Shown piece by piece: positions 27,415 through 35,547 of a DNA stretch of 64,000 nt (the first letter of the stretch is position 1; every line of letters starts with the position of its first letter). Location: NCBI RefSeq assembly GCF_026723765.1, contig NZ_CP113524.1, positions 806,001 to 870,000 of the forward strand. Reading direction: 5' to 3'. Below the pieces are notes generated by a model. That model was not told the origin of the DNA. It made no database searches and saw nothing but the letters and a program-made list of their open reading frames with translations. A program made the translations under genes and the position numbers. The stretch comes from Lacrimispora xylanolytica (GTDB taxonomy: Bacteria > Bacillota > Clostridia > Lachnospirales > Lachnospiraceae).

Positions 27415-28527
27415 GTGAATCGATATAAGGTATGTGTATACGCAATCAGTAAGAATGAAGTAGAATTTGTGGACCGATGGATGGACGCGGTATCAGAAGC
27501 AGATGAAGTGATTGTAACTGATACCGGTTCCACAGATAAAACCGTGGAAAAGCTTCGGCAACGCGGAGCCATTGTTTATGAGGAAACCATTTCTCCCTGG
27601 CGCTTTGATACCGCCAGAAATGTGGCCATGAACCATATTCCAGAAGATGCAGATATCTGCGTTTCCAATGATCTTGATGAAGTATTTGAACCAGGGTGGA
27701 GACAGAAGCTGGAGGCTCAGTGGAAACCGGGACAGACAAGAGCACGCTATTTATTTTCCTTCAGCTGCAATCCTGACGGAAGTCCGAAGAAACAGTTTCC
27801 CATGGAAAAAATTCACGCAAGAAACCATTACAAATGGATTCATCCCGTACATGAAATTTTAGAATACAGCGGGGAAACACCGGAAATATCTGGCTGGATC
27901 AGTGGTATGGTGCTGAATCATTTTCCGGATGAATCGAAACCAAGAAGTCAGTATCTTCCCCTCCTGGAATTATCTGTGGAGGAAAATCCCTTAGATGACA
28001 GAGCCACGTTCTGGCTGGGCAGAGAGTATGTATTTCATGGTCAATATGAGAAAGCAATCAGTACTTTAAAACGTCACCTTTCCCTTCCAACTGCGAAATG
28101 GCTGGAGGAGAGAAGTGCTTCCATGCGTTTTATTGCTCACAGCTTTGAAGAGCTTGGCAATAAAAGAGAAGCAAGGTCCTGGCTTTTTAAAGCGCTTGCT
28201 GAGGACCCTGATGTAAGAGAACCTTATCTGGCCCTTGCAAAAGCCGGATACTTGGAAGGCGACTGGCCCCTTTGCTATGCGATGGCAGAAAAAGGTCTCA
28301 CAATTACAGAGAGCACGGGAAGTTATCTGGTAGATCCAGTGAGCTGGGGCTATGCGTTTTATGATTATTGTGCCATCAGCGGATATCGGATGGGCATGTA
28401 TGAAAAAGCAAGGGAACATGCAAAGAAAGCCCTTTCCATGGATCCTGACAATGCAAGGCTTAAGAGCAATCTTGCCTTAATCGAAGACCGGTGCAAGAAA
28501 GAAACCAGTGAGGAGGTATCCTCATGA
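27415..28527 (+). CDS. GT2 family glycosyltransferase with TPR-like C-terminus (paralogue 1)
   Basis: The N-terminal third is a GT-A fold family 2 glycosyltransferase: VCVYAISKNE, the nucleotide-binding TDTGSTDKT, and DLDE as the metal-binding acidic motif near residue 85. The C-terminal 170 residues are helical repeats (AREHAKKALSMDPDNARLK is a clear TPR). GTG 27415 is the likely start because AAAGGAG precedes it and the next gene's N-terminus aligns from that codon; an ATG at 27388 lies almost at the predicted transcription start (-10 TATAAT at 27371-27376). Its stop overlaps the start of its paralogue. It probably glycosylates a surface structure or flagellin; this is inference. Confidence 0.82.
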   Translation: MNRYKVCVYAISKNEVEFVDRWMDAVSEADEVIVTDTGSTDKTVEKLRQRGAIVYEETISPWRFDTARNVAMNHIPEDADICVSNDLDEVFEPGWRQKLEAQWKPGQTRARYLFSFSCNPDGSPKKQFPMEKIHARNHYKWIHPVHEILEYSGETPEISGWISGMVLNHFPDESKPRSQYLPLLELSVEENPLDDRATFWLGREYVFHGQYEKAISTLKRHLSLPTAKWLEERSASMRFIAHSFEELGNKREARSWLFKALAEDPDVREPYLALAKAGYLEGDWPLCYAMAEKGLTITESTGSYLVDPVSWGYAFYDYCAISGYRMGMYEKAREHAKKALSMDPDNARLKSNLALIEDRCKKETSEEVSS

Positions 28528-29636
28528 GCGGATTAAAGATATGTGTCTATGCCATCTGTAAGAATGAAGTTGCCTTTGTGGATCAATGGATGGATTCCAT
28601 GAACGAGGCTGACCTTATTGTTGTGACGGATACAGGTTCTGATGATGGCACCGTAGAGAAGCTTCGGGAAAGAGGCGCTGTGGTTTACGTGGATATCGTA
28701 AAGCCATGGAGATTTGATGTTGCCAGAAACATTTCTCTGGATCACGTTCCGGAAGATGTGGACGTTTGCGTCTGTACAGATTTAGATGAGCTTTTTGAAC
28801 CCGGCTGGAGAAAAAAACTGGAGGAAGCATGGTTAAATCACAAGCCAGTGCACCAGGGAGATATTTCAAAGACCGGCCGTTATCTTTATAACTGGAGCCT
28901 TAAGGCAGACGGAACCCCGGATATTCAGTTCTACTACTTTAAGGTGCATGAGCGTAAGAACTTCCGCTGGAAATGTCCTATCCATGAATTCGTTCAGTAT
29001 GTGGGAACTCAGCCTCTGGAAACCGTATATATCGAAGGTATGGTACTCAACCATCATCCCGATCCTACAAAATCCAGAGGGTCTTATCTGCCCCTTTTAG
29101 AGCTTGCTGTGGAGGAAACGCCTGAGGATGAGCGGATGCGGTATTATCTTGGCAGGGAATATATGTATAAAAGCCAGTGGCAGAAATGCATTGATACCTT
29201 AAATGAGTATCTGAATCTTCCGTCCGCTAACTGGCCGGATGAACGATGTGCAGCCATGCGCTGGATTGCAAGAGCCTATTACCGGCTTGGAAAGACGAAG
29301 GAAGCATACAGCTGGTATTACCGCGCCATAGCCGAGGTACCCACCATGAGGGATCCTTATGTGGAATTTGCAAGAATGTGCTACGAGCTGAAGGACTGGA
29401 CCATGAGCTACTATATGGCAAAGGAAGCATTAAAAATAACAGAAAAATCCAGAACGTTTGTAAATATGGGCTATTCCTGGGATTATACCCCGGATGATCT
29501 TTGCTCCATAGCTGCATACCGTATGGGAATGCTTGATGAGTCCGAAGAGCATGCGAAAAGAGCATTAGAGCATGCCCCGGAGGATGCCCGATTAAAGAAT
29601 AATCTGCAAATGGTAATTGCAACAAAGAAAGGTTAA
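28524..29636 (+). CDS. GT2 family glycosyltransferase with TPR-like C-terminus (paralogue 2)
   Basis: The 370-residue tandem paralogue of the preceding gene has the same layout: ICVYAICKNE, TDTGSDDGT, DLDELFEPGW, the WKCPIHEF substrate-domain segment, then TPR-like helices ending SEEHAKRALEHAPEDARLK. It overlaps the first copy by four bases (ATGA), so the pair is co-translated. Similarity is continuous over the whole length, indicating a gene duplication with divergence rather than recent copying. Retained catalytic motifs in both suggest different sugars or acceptors. Confidence 0.82.
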   Translation: MSGLKICVYAICKNEVAFVDQWMDSMNEADLIVVTDTGSDDGTVEKLRERGAVVYVDIVKPWRFDVARNISLDHVPEDVDVCVCTDLDELFEPGWRKKLEEAWLNHKPVHQGDISKTGRYLYNWSLKADGTPDIQFYYFKVHERKNFRWKCPIHEFVQYVGTQPLETVYIEGMVLNHHPDPTKSRGSYLPLLELAVEETPEDERMRYYLGREYMYKSQWQKCIDTLNEYLNLPSANWPDERCAAMRWIARAYYRLGKTKEAYSWYYRAIAEVPTMRDPYVEFARMCYELKDWTMSYYMAKEALKITEKSRTFVNMGYSWDYTPDDLCSIAAYRMGMLDESEEHAKRALEHAPEDARLKNNLQMVIATKKG

Positions 29637-29645
29637 ATCTTTCTT

Positions 29646-29698
29646 AAAATGTGCCTTGAACCCAACAAGCCTTGGGTCAGGGCGCATTTTTTCTTTTG
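29646..29698 (+). terminator. terminator after the glycosyltransferase pair
   Basis: AAAATGTGCC...GAACCCAA pairs with TTGGGTC...GGCGCATTTT to give a long interrupted stem (29646-29690) followed by TTCTTTTG. Confidence 0.85.
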
Positions 29699-30047
29699 TG
29701 CTATTTGATTGTAAGAGCAGATAATGAATTCCTGCGCTTTCAACTGGTGTGGATTATTGATGGTTATAAAACAGAATAAACCTATATTTTTCGCAGTTTT
29801 TTAGTATCTGTTCTATATTTGTCTGAATTGTGTATTGTAAAGTCTTTTGTGTAAGAAAACAGCTTATATTGATGGTGAAGCTTAAATTATGATACAAGTA
29901 TAGAATTATAATTTTTATAAAAAGATAAAATAAGACATAAAAGTAAAAAGTTATACATTATTACACCAAACTCGCGTTGCACTTGTCAGATATTGGATGT
30001 ATCATAATGAATATTATTAAGTCTATGCAATCATGGAGGAATACATA
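29699..30047 (+). other. AT-rich intergenic leader ahead of the chemoreceptor gene
   Basis: About 350 bases without a gene. It is strongly AT-rich and must hold the chemoreceptor promoter. TTGTCA at 29983-29988 is a possible -35, but no -10 fits at 16-18 bases. No convincing sigma-28 (TAAA-N15-GCCGATAT) site, riboswitch or repeat was recognised. Confidence 0.5.
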
Positions 30048-31787
30048 ATGGAGACGCAAAAGAAGAAACGATTGCAGGTCAGGGGAAAACTGATTTTATT
30101 TGTCAGTGCCATGTTGTTCACTACAATTTTTGTATTAACAGTAATTTCCTACATCAGCTTGGACCGTGCATATCAAAACTGGATTAAGTCCAGTTATGAA
30201 AGCTATGATCAGAATATTAAGACGGCAGTTGAAAATCTTGTCAGTGTATTGGATGACAACTATAAGCGCTATGAAAGCGGTGAGCTTACGGAGCAGCAGG
30301 CGAAAAAGAATGCAGAAAGCATAGTCCGTAATGCCAGATACGATGGAGGAAGCGGTTATTTCTGGGCAGATACGTCGAACGGTCTTTGCGCCGTGCACAT
30401 GAATCCTGAATATGAAGGAAAAGAACGGTTCGATGAGACGGATAAAGCAGGCAATTATTATATCAGAAGCTTTATTGAGAATGGCGCAAAATCAGGAGGC
30501 GGATTTACTGATTTTTATTTCACGAAGCCTGGTCAGGATGGAGTGTACGCAAAGAGAGCCTACACACTCAGATTCGCGCCTTATGACTGGAATATCAGCA
30601 CCGGAAATTACATTGACGATATCAATGACGCGGTGGCTGCTCACCAGAAGGAGAAGCTGATGGAAATGGCTTTCCTTCTTTTGGTTTCGCTTGGGATTTG
30701 CGCAGCAGGCCTTTTCATTCTTACTGGCCGTCTGAGTAAGATTACCGCACCCTTAACCCCTGTTGCTAAACGTCTTAAGCTATTGGCAGAGGGAGATGTT
30801 CATACACCCCCTGTGACCATCAGCGAGACAAAAGATGAGCTGGAAGTCCTCTCAAAGGCAACGGATGAGCTGATAGGACAAATGGCAGAGGTAGTTGCAG
30901 ATATTACCAATCACATGGAGCATATGTCACGGGGAGATATGACCCTTCCTGTGGAAAAAAGATATGCAGGAGATTTTGCACCGATCCATAATTCTCTGAC
31001 TCTTATTTACCAGCAGTTAAACCGGACGCTGAAAATCATACGTCAGTCAGCTGACCAGGTAAATGCAGGTTCTACCCAGGTGGCAGATGCCGCTCAGGCT
31101 CTGGCTGCCGGTGCCACAGAGCAGGCTGGAACCATAGAAGAGCTTTCTTCCTCCATAACAGTGGTTTCCTCTCAGGTAGAGCAGAATACCACTCATATAG
31201 AAGAAGCTGTTGACTATGTGGAGCAGACCGTATCTCGTGTGGAAGAGAGCAATGATAAGATGAAGCAGATGCTAAATGCCATGGATGAAATCAAGATTAC
31301 CTCAGATGAAATAGGAAAGATCACGAAGGACATCGATGGAATTGCTTCCCAGACAAACCTCCTGGCTTTAAATGCTGCGGTGGAAGCTGCCCGGGCAGGC
31401 GAAGCCGGAAAGGGATTTGCTGTGGTAGCTGACGAGGTAAGAAGTCTTGCGGCAAAGGCAGCCGAGGCAGCAAAACGTACAGCACTTCTGGTTGAGAATG
31501 CGACCCGTGCCGTAGAAGACGGACTTACCACGGCAAAAGAAAATGCAGAGCTTCTCTCCGATGCGACCAATCAGGCCAAGCATGTCAAAGAGCTTATGGA
31601 GACGGTAGAGCAGGCTTCCAGGGAGCAGTCAGTGGCTATGGAGCAGGTTACCTCTTCAATTAATCAGATATCCGCTGTGGTGCAAAGCAATGCAGCTACG
31701 GCAGAGCAAAGCTCTGCTTCCAGTGAAGAGCTGTCGGCACAGGCAAATCTGCTGCGTGATGAAGTGGCTAAATTTCACATTCTTTAA
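30048..31787 (+). CDS. methyl-accepting chemotaxis protein with Cache sensor
   Basis: Transmembrane chemoreceptor of 579 residues. It has TM1 near residues 12-35, an extracellular single-Cache domain (about 40-205; [18 protein letters not shown] and [17 protein letters not shown] are typical), TM2 near 208-232, a HAMP domain and a long signalling helix bundle. The hairpin tip is [35 protein letters not shown], given here only as a family hallmark starting near residue 432. ATG 30048 follows GGAGG; ATG 30033 upstream would itself contain that site. Ligand is unknown; Cache domains often bind organic acids. Confidence 0.92.
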   Translation: METQKKKRLQVRGKLILFVSAMLFTTIFVLTVISYISLDRAYQNWIKSSYESYDQNIKTAVENLVSVLDDNYKRYESGELTEQQAKKNAESIVRNARYDGGSGYFWADTSNGLCAVHMNPEYEGKERFDETDKAGNYYIRSFIENGAKSGGGFTDFYFTKPGQDGVYAKRAYTLRFAPYDWNISTGNYIDDINDAVAAHQKEKLMEMAFLLLVSLGICAAGLFILTGRLSKITAPLTPVAKRLKLLAEGDVHTPPVTISETKDELEVLSKATDELIGQMAEVVADITNHMEHMSRGDMTLPVEKRYAGDFAPIHNSLTLIYQQLNRTLKIIRQSADQVNAGSTQVADAAQALAAGATEQAGTIEELSSSITVVSSQVEQNTTHIEEAVDYVEQTVSRVEESNDKMKQMLNAMDEIKITSDEIGKITKDIDGIASQTNLLALNAAVEAARAGEAGKGFAVVADEVRSLAAKAAEAAKRTALLVENATRAVEDGLTTAKENAELLSDATNQAKHVKELMETVEQASREQSVAMEQVTSSINQISAVVQSNAATAEQSSASSEELSAQANLLRDEVAKFHIL

Positions 31788-31858
31788 ATAAGTGAATGAT
31801 TTTACTTCATGGAAAACAGGATTTGTTGTTGGTTTTTCACAATAAATCTAAGAACCGG

Positions 31859-31887
31859 TTGAATTAAAAACCTGCTTGTGATACCAT
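31859..31887 (+). promoter_or_regulatory. promoter of kduI
   Basis: TTGAAT (31859-31864), 17-base spacer, TACCAT (31882-31887); about 45 bases before kduI. Confidence 0.5.
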
Positions 31888-31933
31888 GAGAGTGGTCAGT
31901 TATTTCTAAATACAACAAGGAGGGTTTTAATAA

Positions 31934-32776
31934 ATGGATATCCGTTACTCAGCAAATCAAAGAGATTTCAAGCGCTACACAACAGAAGAAACAAGAAATG
32001 AATTTTTAATTGAAAATTTATACGTTGCCAATGAAGTGGTAGCTGTATATTCCCATGTAGATCGTATGGTTACATTAGGTTGTATGCCTACAACAGAATC
32101 TGTTTCTATTGACAAAGGTATTGATGTTTGGAAAAATTTTGGTACAAGCTATTTCCTTGAGAGACGTGAGATCGGTATTTTTAATATCGGTGGAGCAGGA
32201 ACCATTGTTGCAGATGGGGAAGAGTTCAAGATGAATTACAAAGACTGCTTATACATCACAAAAGGAACAAAGGAAGTTACCTTCTCCAGTGCAGATGCAG
32301 CAAACCCTGCCAAGTTCTATATGGTAAGTGCACCAGCTCACAAGGCATGCAAAACAACCTTTATTCCTATTGAAAAGGCAGCGAAAAAGCCTCTTGGAGC
32401 AATGGAAACAGCAAACAAGCGTGTCATCAACCAGTTCATTCACCCAGACGTACTGGAAACCTGTCAGCTTTCCATGGGTATGACTGTTTTAGATGCAGGA
32501 AGCGTTTGGAACACCATGCCATCCCACACTCATGAGAGACGTATGGAAATCTATATGTACTTCGAGATTCCGGAGAACAATGTAGTATTCCACATGATGG
32601 GAGAAGGCAATGAAACAAGACATATCGTAATGCAGAATGAGCAGGCAGTGATCAGCCCATCCTGGAGCATCCATTCCGGAGCAGGTACCAGCAATTACAC
32701 CTTCATCTGGGCAATGGGTGGAGAGAATCAGGCATTTGACGATATGGATACCATTCCAACTACTGAATTAAGATAA
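31934..32776 (+). CDS. kduI: 5-dehydro-4-deoxy-D-glucuronate isomerase
   Basis: Cupin-fold isomerase that converts 5-keto-4-deoxyuronate to 2,5-diketo-3-deoxygluconate in pectin and other polyuronate breakdown. The 280-residue protein matches family length. It shows the zinc motif around MPSHTHERRMEIYMYF and the typical N-terminal MDIRYSANQRDFKRY and C-terminal SIHSGAGTSNYTFIW. No kduD or pectinase genes are adjacent; it stands alone between a chemoreceptor and a two-component system, with its own promoter and terminator. Confidence 0.95.
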   Translation: MDIRYSANQRDFKRYTTEETRNEFLIENLYVANEVVAVYSHVDRMVTLGCMPTTESVSIDKGIDVWKNFGTSYFLERREIGIFNIGGAGTIVADGEEFKMNYKDCLYITKGTKEVTFSSADAANPAKFYMVSAPAHKACKTTFIPIEKAAKKPLGAMETANKRVINQFIHPDVLETCQLSMGMTVLDAGSVWNTMPSHTHERRMEIYMYFEIPENNVVFHMMGEGNETRHIVMQNEQAVISPSWSIHSGAGTSNYTFIWAMGGENQAFDDMDTIPTTELR

Positions 32777-32790
32777 TATTTATATATAGA

Positions 32791-32822
32791 AGCAGATGCA
32801 CCTTTGGTGTATCTGCTTTTTT
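32791..32822 (+). terminator. terminator after kduI
   Basis: A 12-bp stem (32791-32802 with 32806-32817, one G-U pair), loop TTT, followed by a T run. Confidence 0.92.
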
Positions 32823-32924
32823 ATGGAATATAACCCTGTAATTGGGGGAATTATTCCATGGACAGTCATTTCTCGCTTATTCGTGTGAAATCTCTGTGAA
32901 AATGTAGAAATTCCTCTTTTCATT

Positions 32925-32933
32925 TGTTACAAT
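32925..32933 (+). promoter_or_regulatory. extended -10 promoter of the two-component operon
   Basis: TGTTACAAT is an extended -10 (TGn TACAAT) about 50 bases upstream of the response-regulator start; no strong -35 is seen. Confidence 0.5.
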
Positions 32934-32983
32934 ATGCTCAGAAATACATGAAAAGAAAAAGGATCTGATTTCAGGAGGTTGCG

Positions 32984-33661
32984 ATGGAACAGCTAAAAAT
33001 ATTAGTGGTTGATGATGAATCCAGAATGAGAAAGCTGGTAAAGGATTTTTTGAGTGTGAAGGGATTTACCGTAGTAGAGGCTGCCAATGGAGAGGAGGCT
33101 GTGGACGTATTCTTTGAACAGAAAGATATCGTTCTGATTATCCTTGATGTTATGATGCCTAAGATGGACGGTTGGGAAACCCTTAAGACCATCCGCAAAT
33201 ATTCTCAGGTCCCGATTATCATGCTGACGGCAAGAGGAGAAGAAAGAGATGAGCTTCAGGGCTTTGACCTTGGTGTGGATGAATATATCTCAAAGCCTTT
33301 CAGCCCTAAGATTTTAGTTGCAAGAGTAGAGGCCATCTTAAGAAGAAGCAATGCAGTTCCAGCCGATGAGGTGGAGATCGGAGGAATCTGTATTGATAAG
33401 GCTGCCCATCAGGTAACCATTGACGGAACCTACATTGAACTAAGCTTTAAGGAATTTGAACTGTTAGCTTATTTCCTTGAAAATCAGGGAATCGCCCTGT
33501 CCAGGGAAAAGATTTTAAATAATGTATGGAATTACGATTATTTTGGAGATGCCAGAACCATAGATACCCATGTAAAGAAGCTTCGAAGCAAGATGGGGGA
33601 AAAGGGAGATTACATCAAAACCATATGGGGAATGGGATATAAATTTGAGGTGAGTCAATGA
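32984..33661 (+). CDS. OmpR/PhoB-family response regulator
   Basis: The 225-residue protein has a REC domain (VVDDE acidic pocket, phosphoacceptor Asp in IILDVMMPKMDG near residue 52, conserved Lys in SKPFSP) and a C-terminal winged-helix DNA-binding domain (about residues 128-223, ending in RTIDTHVKKLRSKMG and IWGMGYKFE). It is cotranscribed with the histidine kinase, whose start overlaps its stop. The regulon is unknown. Confidence 0.94.
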   Translation: MEQLKILVVDDESRMRKLVKDFLSVKGFTVVEAANGEEAVDVFFEQKDIVLIILDVMMPKMDGWETLKTIRKYSQVPIIMLTARGEERDELQGFDLGVDEYISKPFSPKILVARVEAILRRSNAVPADEVEIGGICIDKAAHQVTIDGTYIELSFKEFELLAYFLENQGIALSREKILNNVWNYDYFGDARTIDTHVKKLRSKMGEKGDYIKTIWGMGYKFEVSQ

Positions 33662-35193
33662 AACATTCCATAAAAGCACGATACGCCATTATTTTTGTAG
33701 GACTGATGGCGTTTGTGCTTATTTCTACCTGGTGCGTCAACAGCTGGTTTTTAGAAAGCTTCTACACCATAGATAAAGTGCACATTCTGGAACGCGCCTA
33801 TAATGAGATTGACCAAGTGGTAGCAGAAGCCAATGAAAGCGGAAAAGGAATTATTGGGTATTATAAGGATACCTATGATAAGGACTTTAAAAATGAAGGT
33901 CCTGTCCAAAAGATGTTCCGCATCATGGGAGAGAAATATAACCTTGCCATGGTCTTAATCGACAGCTCCACAGATGAAGCTCTTATGTCAACCAGCGGAG
34001 ACCGCCAGTTTTTAACCAATCGTGTGGAGGATTATATCTTTGGAAAAGATATGCCGCACACGAATATAATGAAGAAGTACGACAATTACGTAATTCAAAA
34101 GACCTATGATACAAGGTCGGATTCTTACTATCTGGAAAGCTGGGGATATTTCTCCGATAACAGGACTATTTTCCTCATATCCATACCCCTTGCCAGCATC
34201 CGGGAAAGTGTGTCCTTATCCAATCGGTTTCTTGCTTATGTGGGCGGCGTCGCACTTTTGGTCGGAAGCATTATTACCTATTTTACCACCAAAAGAGTCA
34301 CTTCCCCCATACTTGCATTGTCTAACCTGTCGGAAAAGATGTCCGGCCTGGATTTTGATGCTAAGTATACGGGAAAAGAAGAAGATGAAATCGGCATTTT
34401 AGGAAACAGTATGAACAAGCTTTCTGACCGGTTAAAGGATACCATAGGAGAGCTGCGGGCTGCCAATGAGGAGCTTCAAAAGGATATTGAAGAGAAAGTC
34501 AAAATCGACGACATGCGTAAGGATTTTATTGCAAACGTATCTCATGAATTAAAAACGCCCATTGCCTTAATCCAGGGATATGCCGAGGGGCTCACCGAGG
34601 GAATGGCAGATGATCCTGAAAGCAGGGAATACTACTGTGAAGTAATTATAGATGAAGCCAATAAGATGAACAAGATGGTCCGTCAGCTATTAAATCTTAC
34701 CGCCATCGAATTTGGAAACGACGCTCTCCAGCAGGAACGGTTTGATATAACGGAGCTCATTCGTGGAGTGATAAACTCAGCGGGAATCTTGATTCAGCAT
34801 AACAATGCAACCGTAAAGCTTGAGGAGTGCGGACCCATTTACGTCTGTGCCGATGAATTTAAAATAGAAGAAGTCATTACCAATTATCTGAATAATGCCT
34901 TAAACCATCTGGGCGGAGATAGAACTATTATCATTACCGCAGAAGAAAAAGGAGCGGAAGCCCTTGTAACCGTGTTTAACACAGGTCAGAACATTCCGGA
35001 AGAAGACATACCTAAACTATGGACTAAATTCTTTAAGGTTGATAAGGCCCACACAAGGGAATATGGTGGCAGCGGCATCGGACTTTCTATCGTTAAGGCC
35101 ATTATGGATTCCCATAAGAAATCCTGCGGGGTGCGCAATGTCTTAGGTGGTGTTGAATTCTGGTTTACCCTGGATCTTTATAAAGAATCGTAA
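33658..35193 (+). CDS. membrane sensor histidine kinase
   Basis: The 511-residue partner of the preceding regulator has TM1 near residues 9-30, an extracytoplasmic sensor of about 150 residues and TM2 near 183-205. A HAMP linker follows, then a HisKA domain with the phosphorylated His in VSHELKTPIALIQGY, and a HATPase domain with the N box NYLNNALNH and G boxes including GGSGIGLSIVKAIM. The start codon overlaps the regulator stop as ATGA. The sensor domain has no motif I recognise. Confidence 0.94.
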   Translation: MKHSIKARYAIIFVGLMAFVLISTWCVNSWFLESFYTIDKVHILERAYNEIDQVVAEANESGKGIIGYYKDTYDKDFKNEGPVQKMFRIMGEKYNLAMVLIDSSTDEALMSTSGDRQFLTNRVEDYIFGKDMPHTNIMKKYDNYVIQKTYDTRSDSYYLESWGYFSDNRTIFLISIPLASIRESVSLSNRFLAYVGGVALLVGSIITYFTTKRVTSPILALSNLSEKMSGLDFDAKYTGKEEDEIGILGNSMNKLSDRLKDTIGELRAANEELQKDIEEKVKIDDMRKDFIANVSHELKTPIALIQGYAEGLTEGMADDPESREYYCEVIIDEANKMNKMVRQLLNLTAIEFGNDALQQERFDITELIRGVINSAGILIQHNNATVKLEECGPIYVCADEFKIEEVITNYLNNALNHLGGDRTIIITAEEKGAEALVTVFNTGQNIPEEDIPKLWTKFFKVDKAHTREYGGSGIGLSIVKAIMDSHKKSCGVRNVLGGVEFWFTLDLYKES

Positions 35194-35227
35194 TTTCATA
35201 TCAGCCTGTTATCAGAAGCTTTTTATA

Positions 35228-35235
35228 TCCGATAT
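35228..35235 (+). promoter_or_regulatory. sigma-28-like -10 element before the yjfB-like gene
   Basis: TCCGATAT matches seven of eight bases of the Firmicutes sigma-D -10 (GCCGATAT) and lies about 60 bases before a YjfB-like motility gene. The expected TAAA 15 bases upstream is poor (TTAT), and a TATAAT at 35235-35240 offers a sigma-A alternative. Confidence 0.35.
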
Positions 35236-35295
35236 ATAATAAGAAGCAAAAGATAATGGGGATTGCAGTTACGACTGCATGAAAGGAGAACGAAT

Positions 35296-35487
35296 ATGGA
35301 TGTTGCTGCATTTAGCATGGATATGAGCATGGCAAGGGTTCAGCAGGAGGCAGGTCTCTCTATTGCAAAAAAGGCCATGAATCAGCAAGAACAGCAGGCA
35401 GCCGGACTTCTCGATATGATAAGCCGTGCAGCTCCTGGTCAGATACCTCCTGGTGGTGTTGGACAGATCGTAGATACAAGAGCATAA
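35296..35487 (+). CDS. YjfB-family putative motility protein
   Basis: The 63-residue protein has the family layout: MDVAAFSMDMSMARVQQEAGL-type N-terminus followed by an amphipathic helix (VGLSIAKKAMNQQEQQA-like), LLDMI and a short Pro/Gly-rich tail. The family is known from Bacillus subtilis YjfB, a sigma-D regulon member of unknown role. The ATG at 35296 follows AAAGGAG; the in-frame ATG at 35263 does not. It is a single gene ending in a terminator, with a sigma-28-like -10 upstream. Confidence 0.75.
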   Translation: MDVAAFSMDMSMARVQQEAGLSIAKKAMNQQEQQAAGLLDMISRAAPGQIPPGGVGQIVDTRA

Positions 35488-35495
35488 TGATAAGT

Positions 35496-35547
35496 CTCCC
35501 TGTTAAGGCAGAAGATATACTTTCTGCCCTGACAGGGAGTTTTGTTT
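35496..35547 (+). terminator. terminator between convergent genes
   Basis: CTCCCTGT (35496-35503) pairs with ACAGGGAG (35532-35539), and GGCAGAA with TTTCTGCC inside it; a T-rich tail follows on the plus strand. The T tail overlaps the stop codon of the convergent minus-strand gene. Confidence 0.88.
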
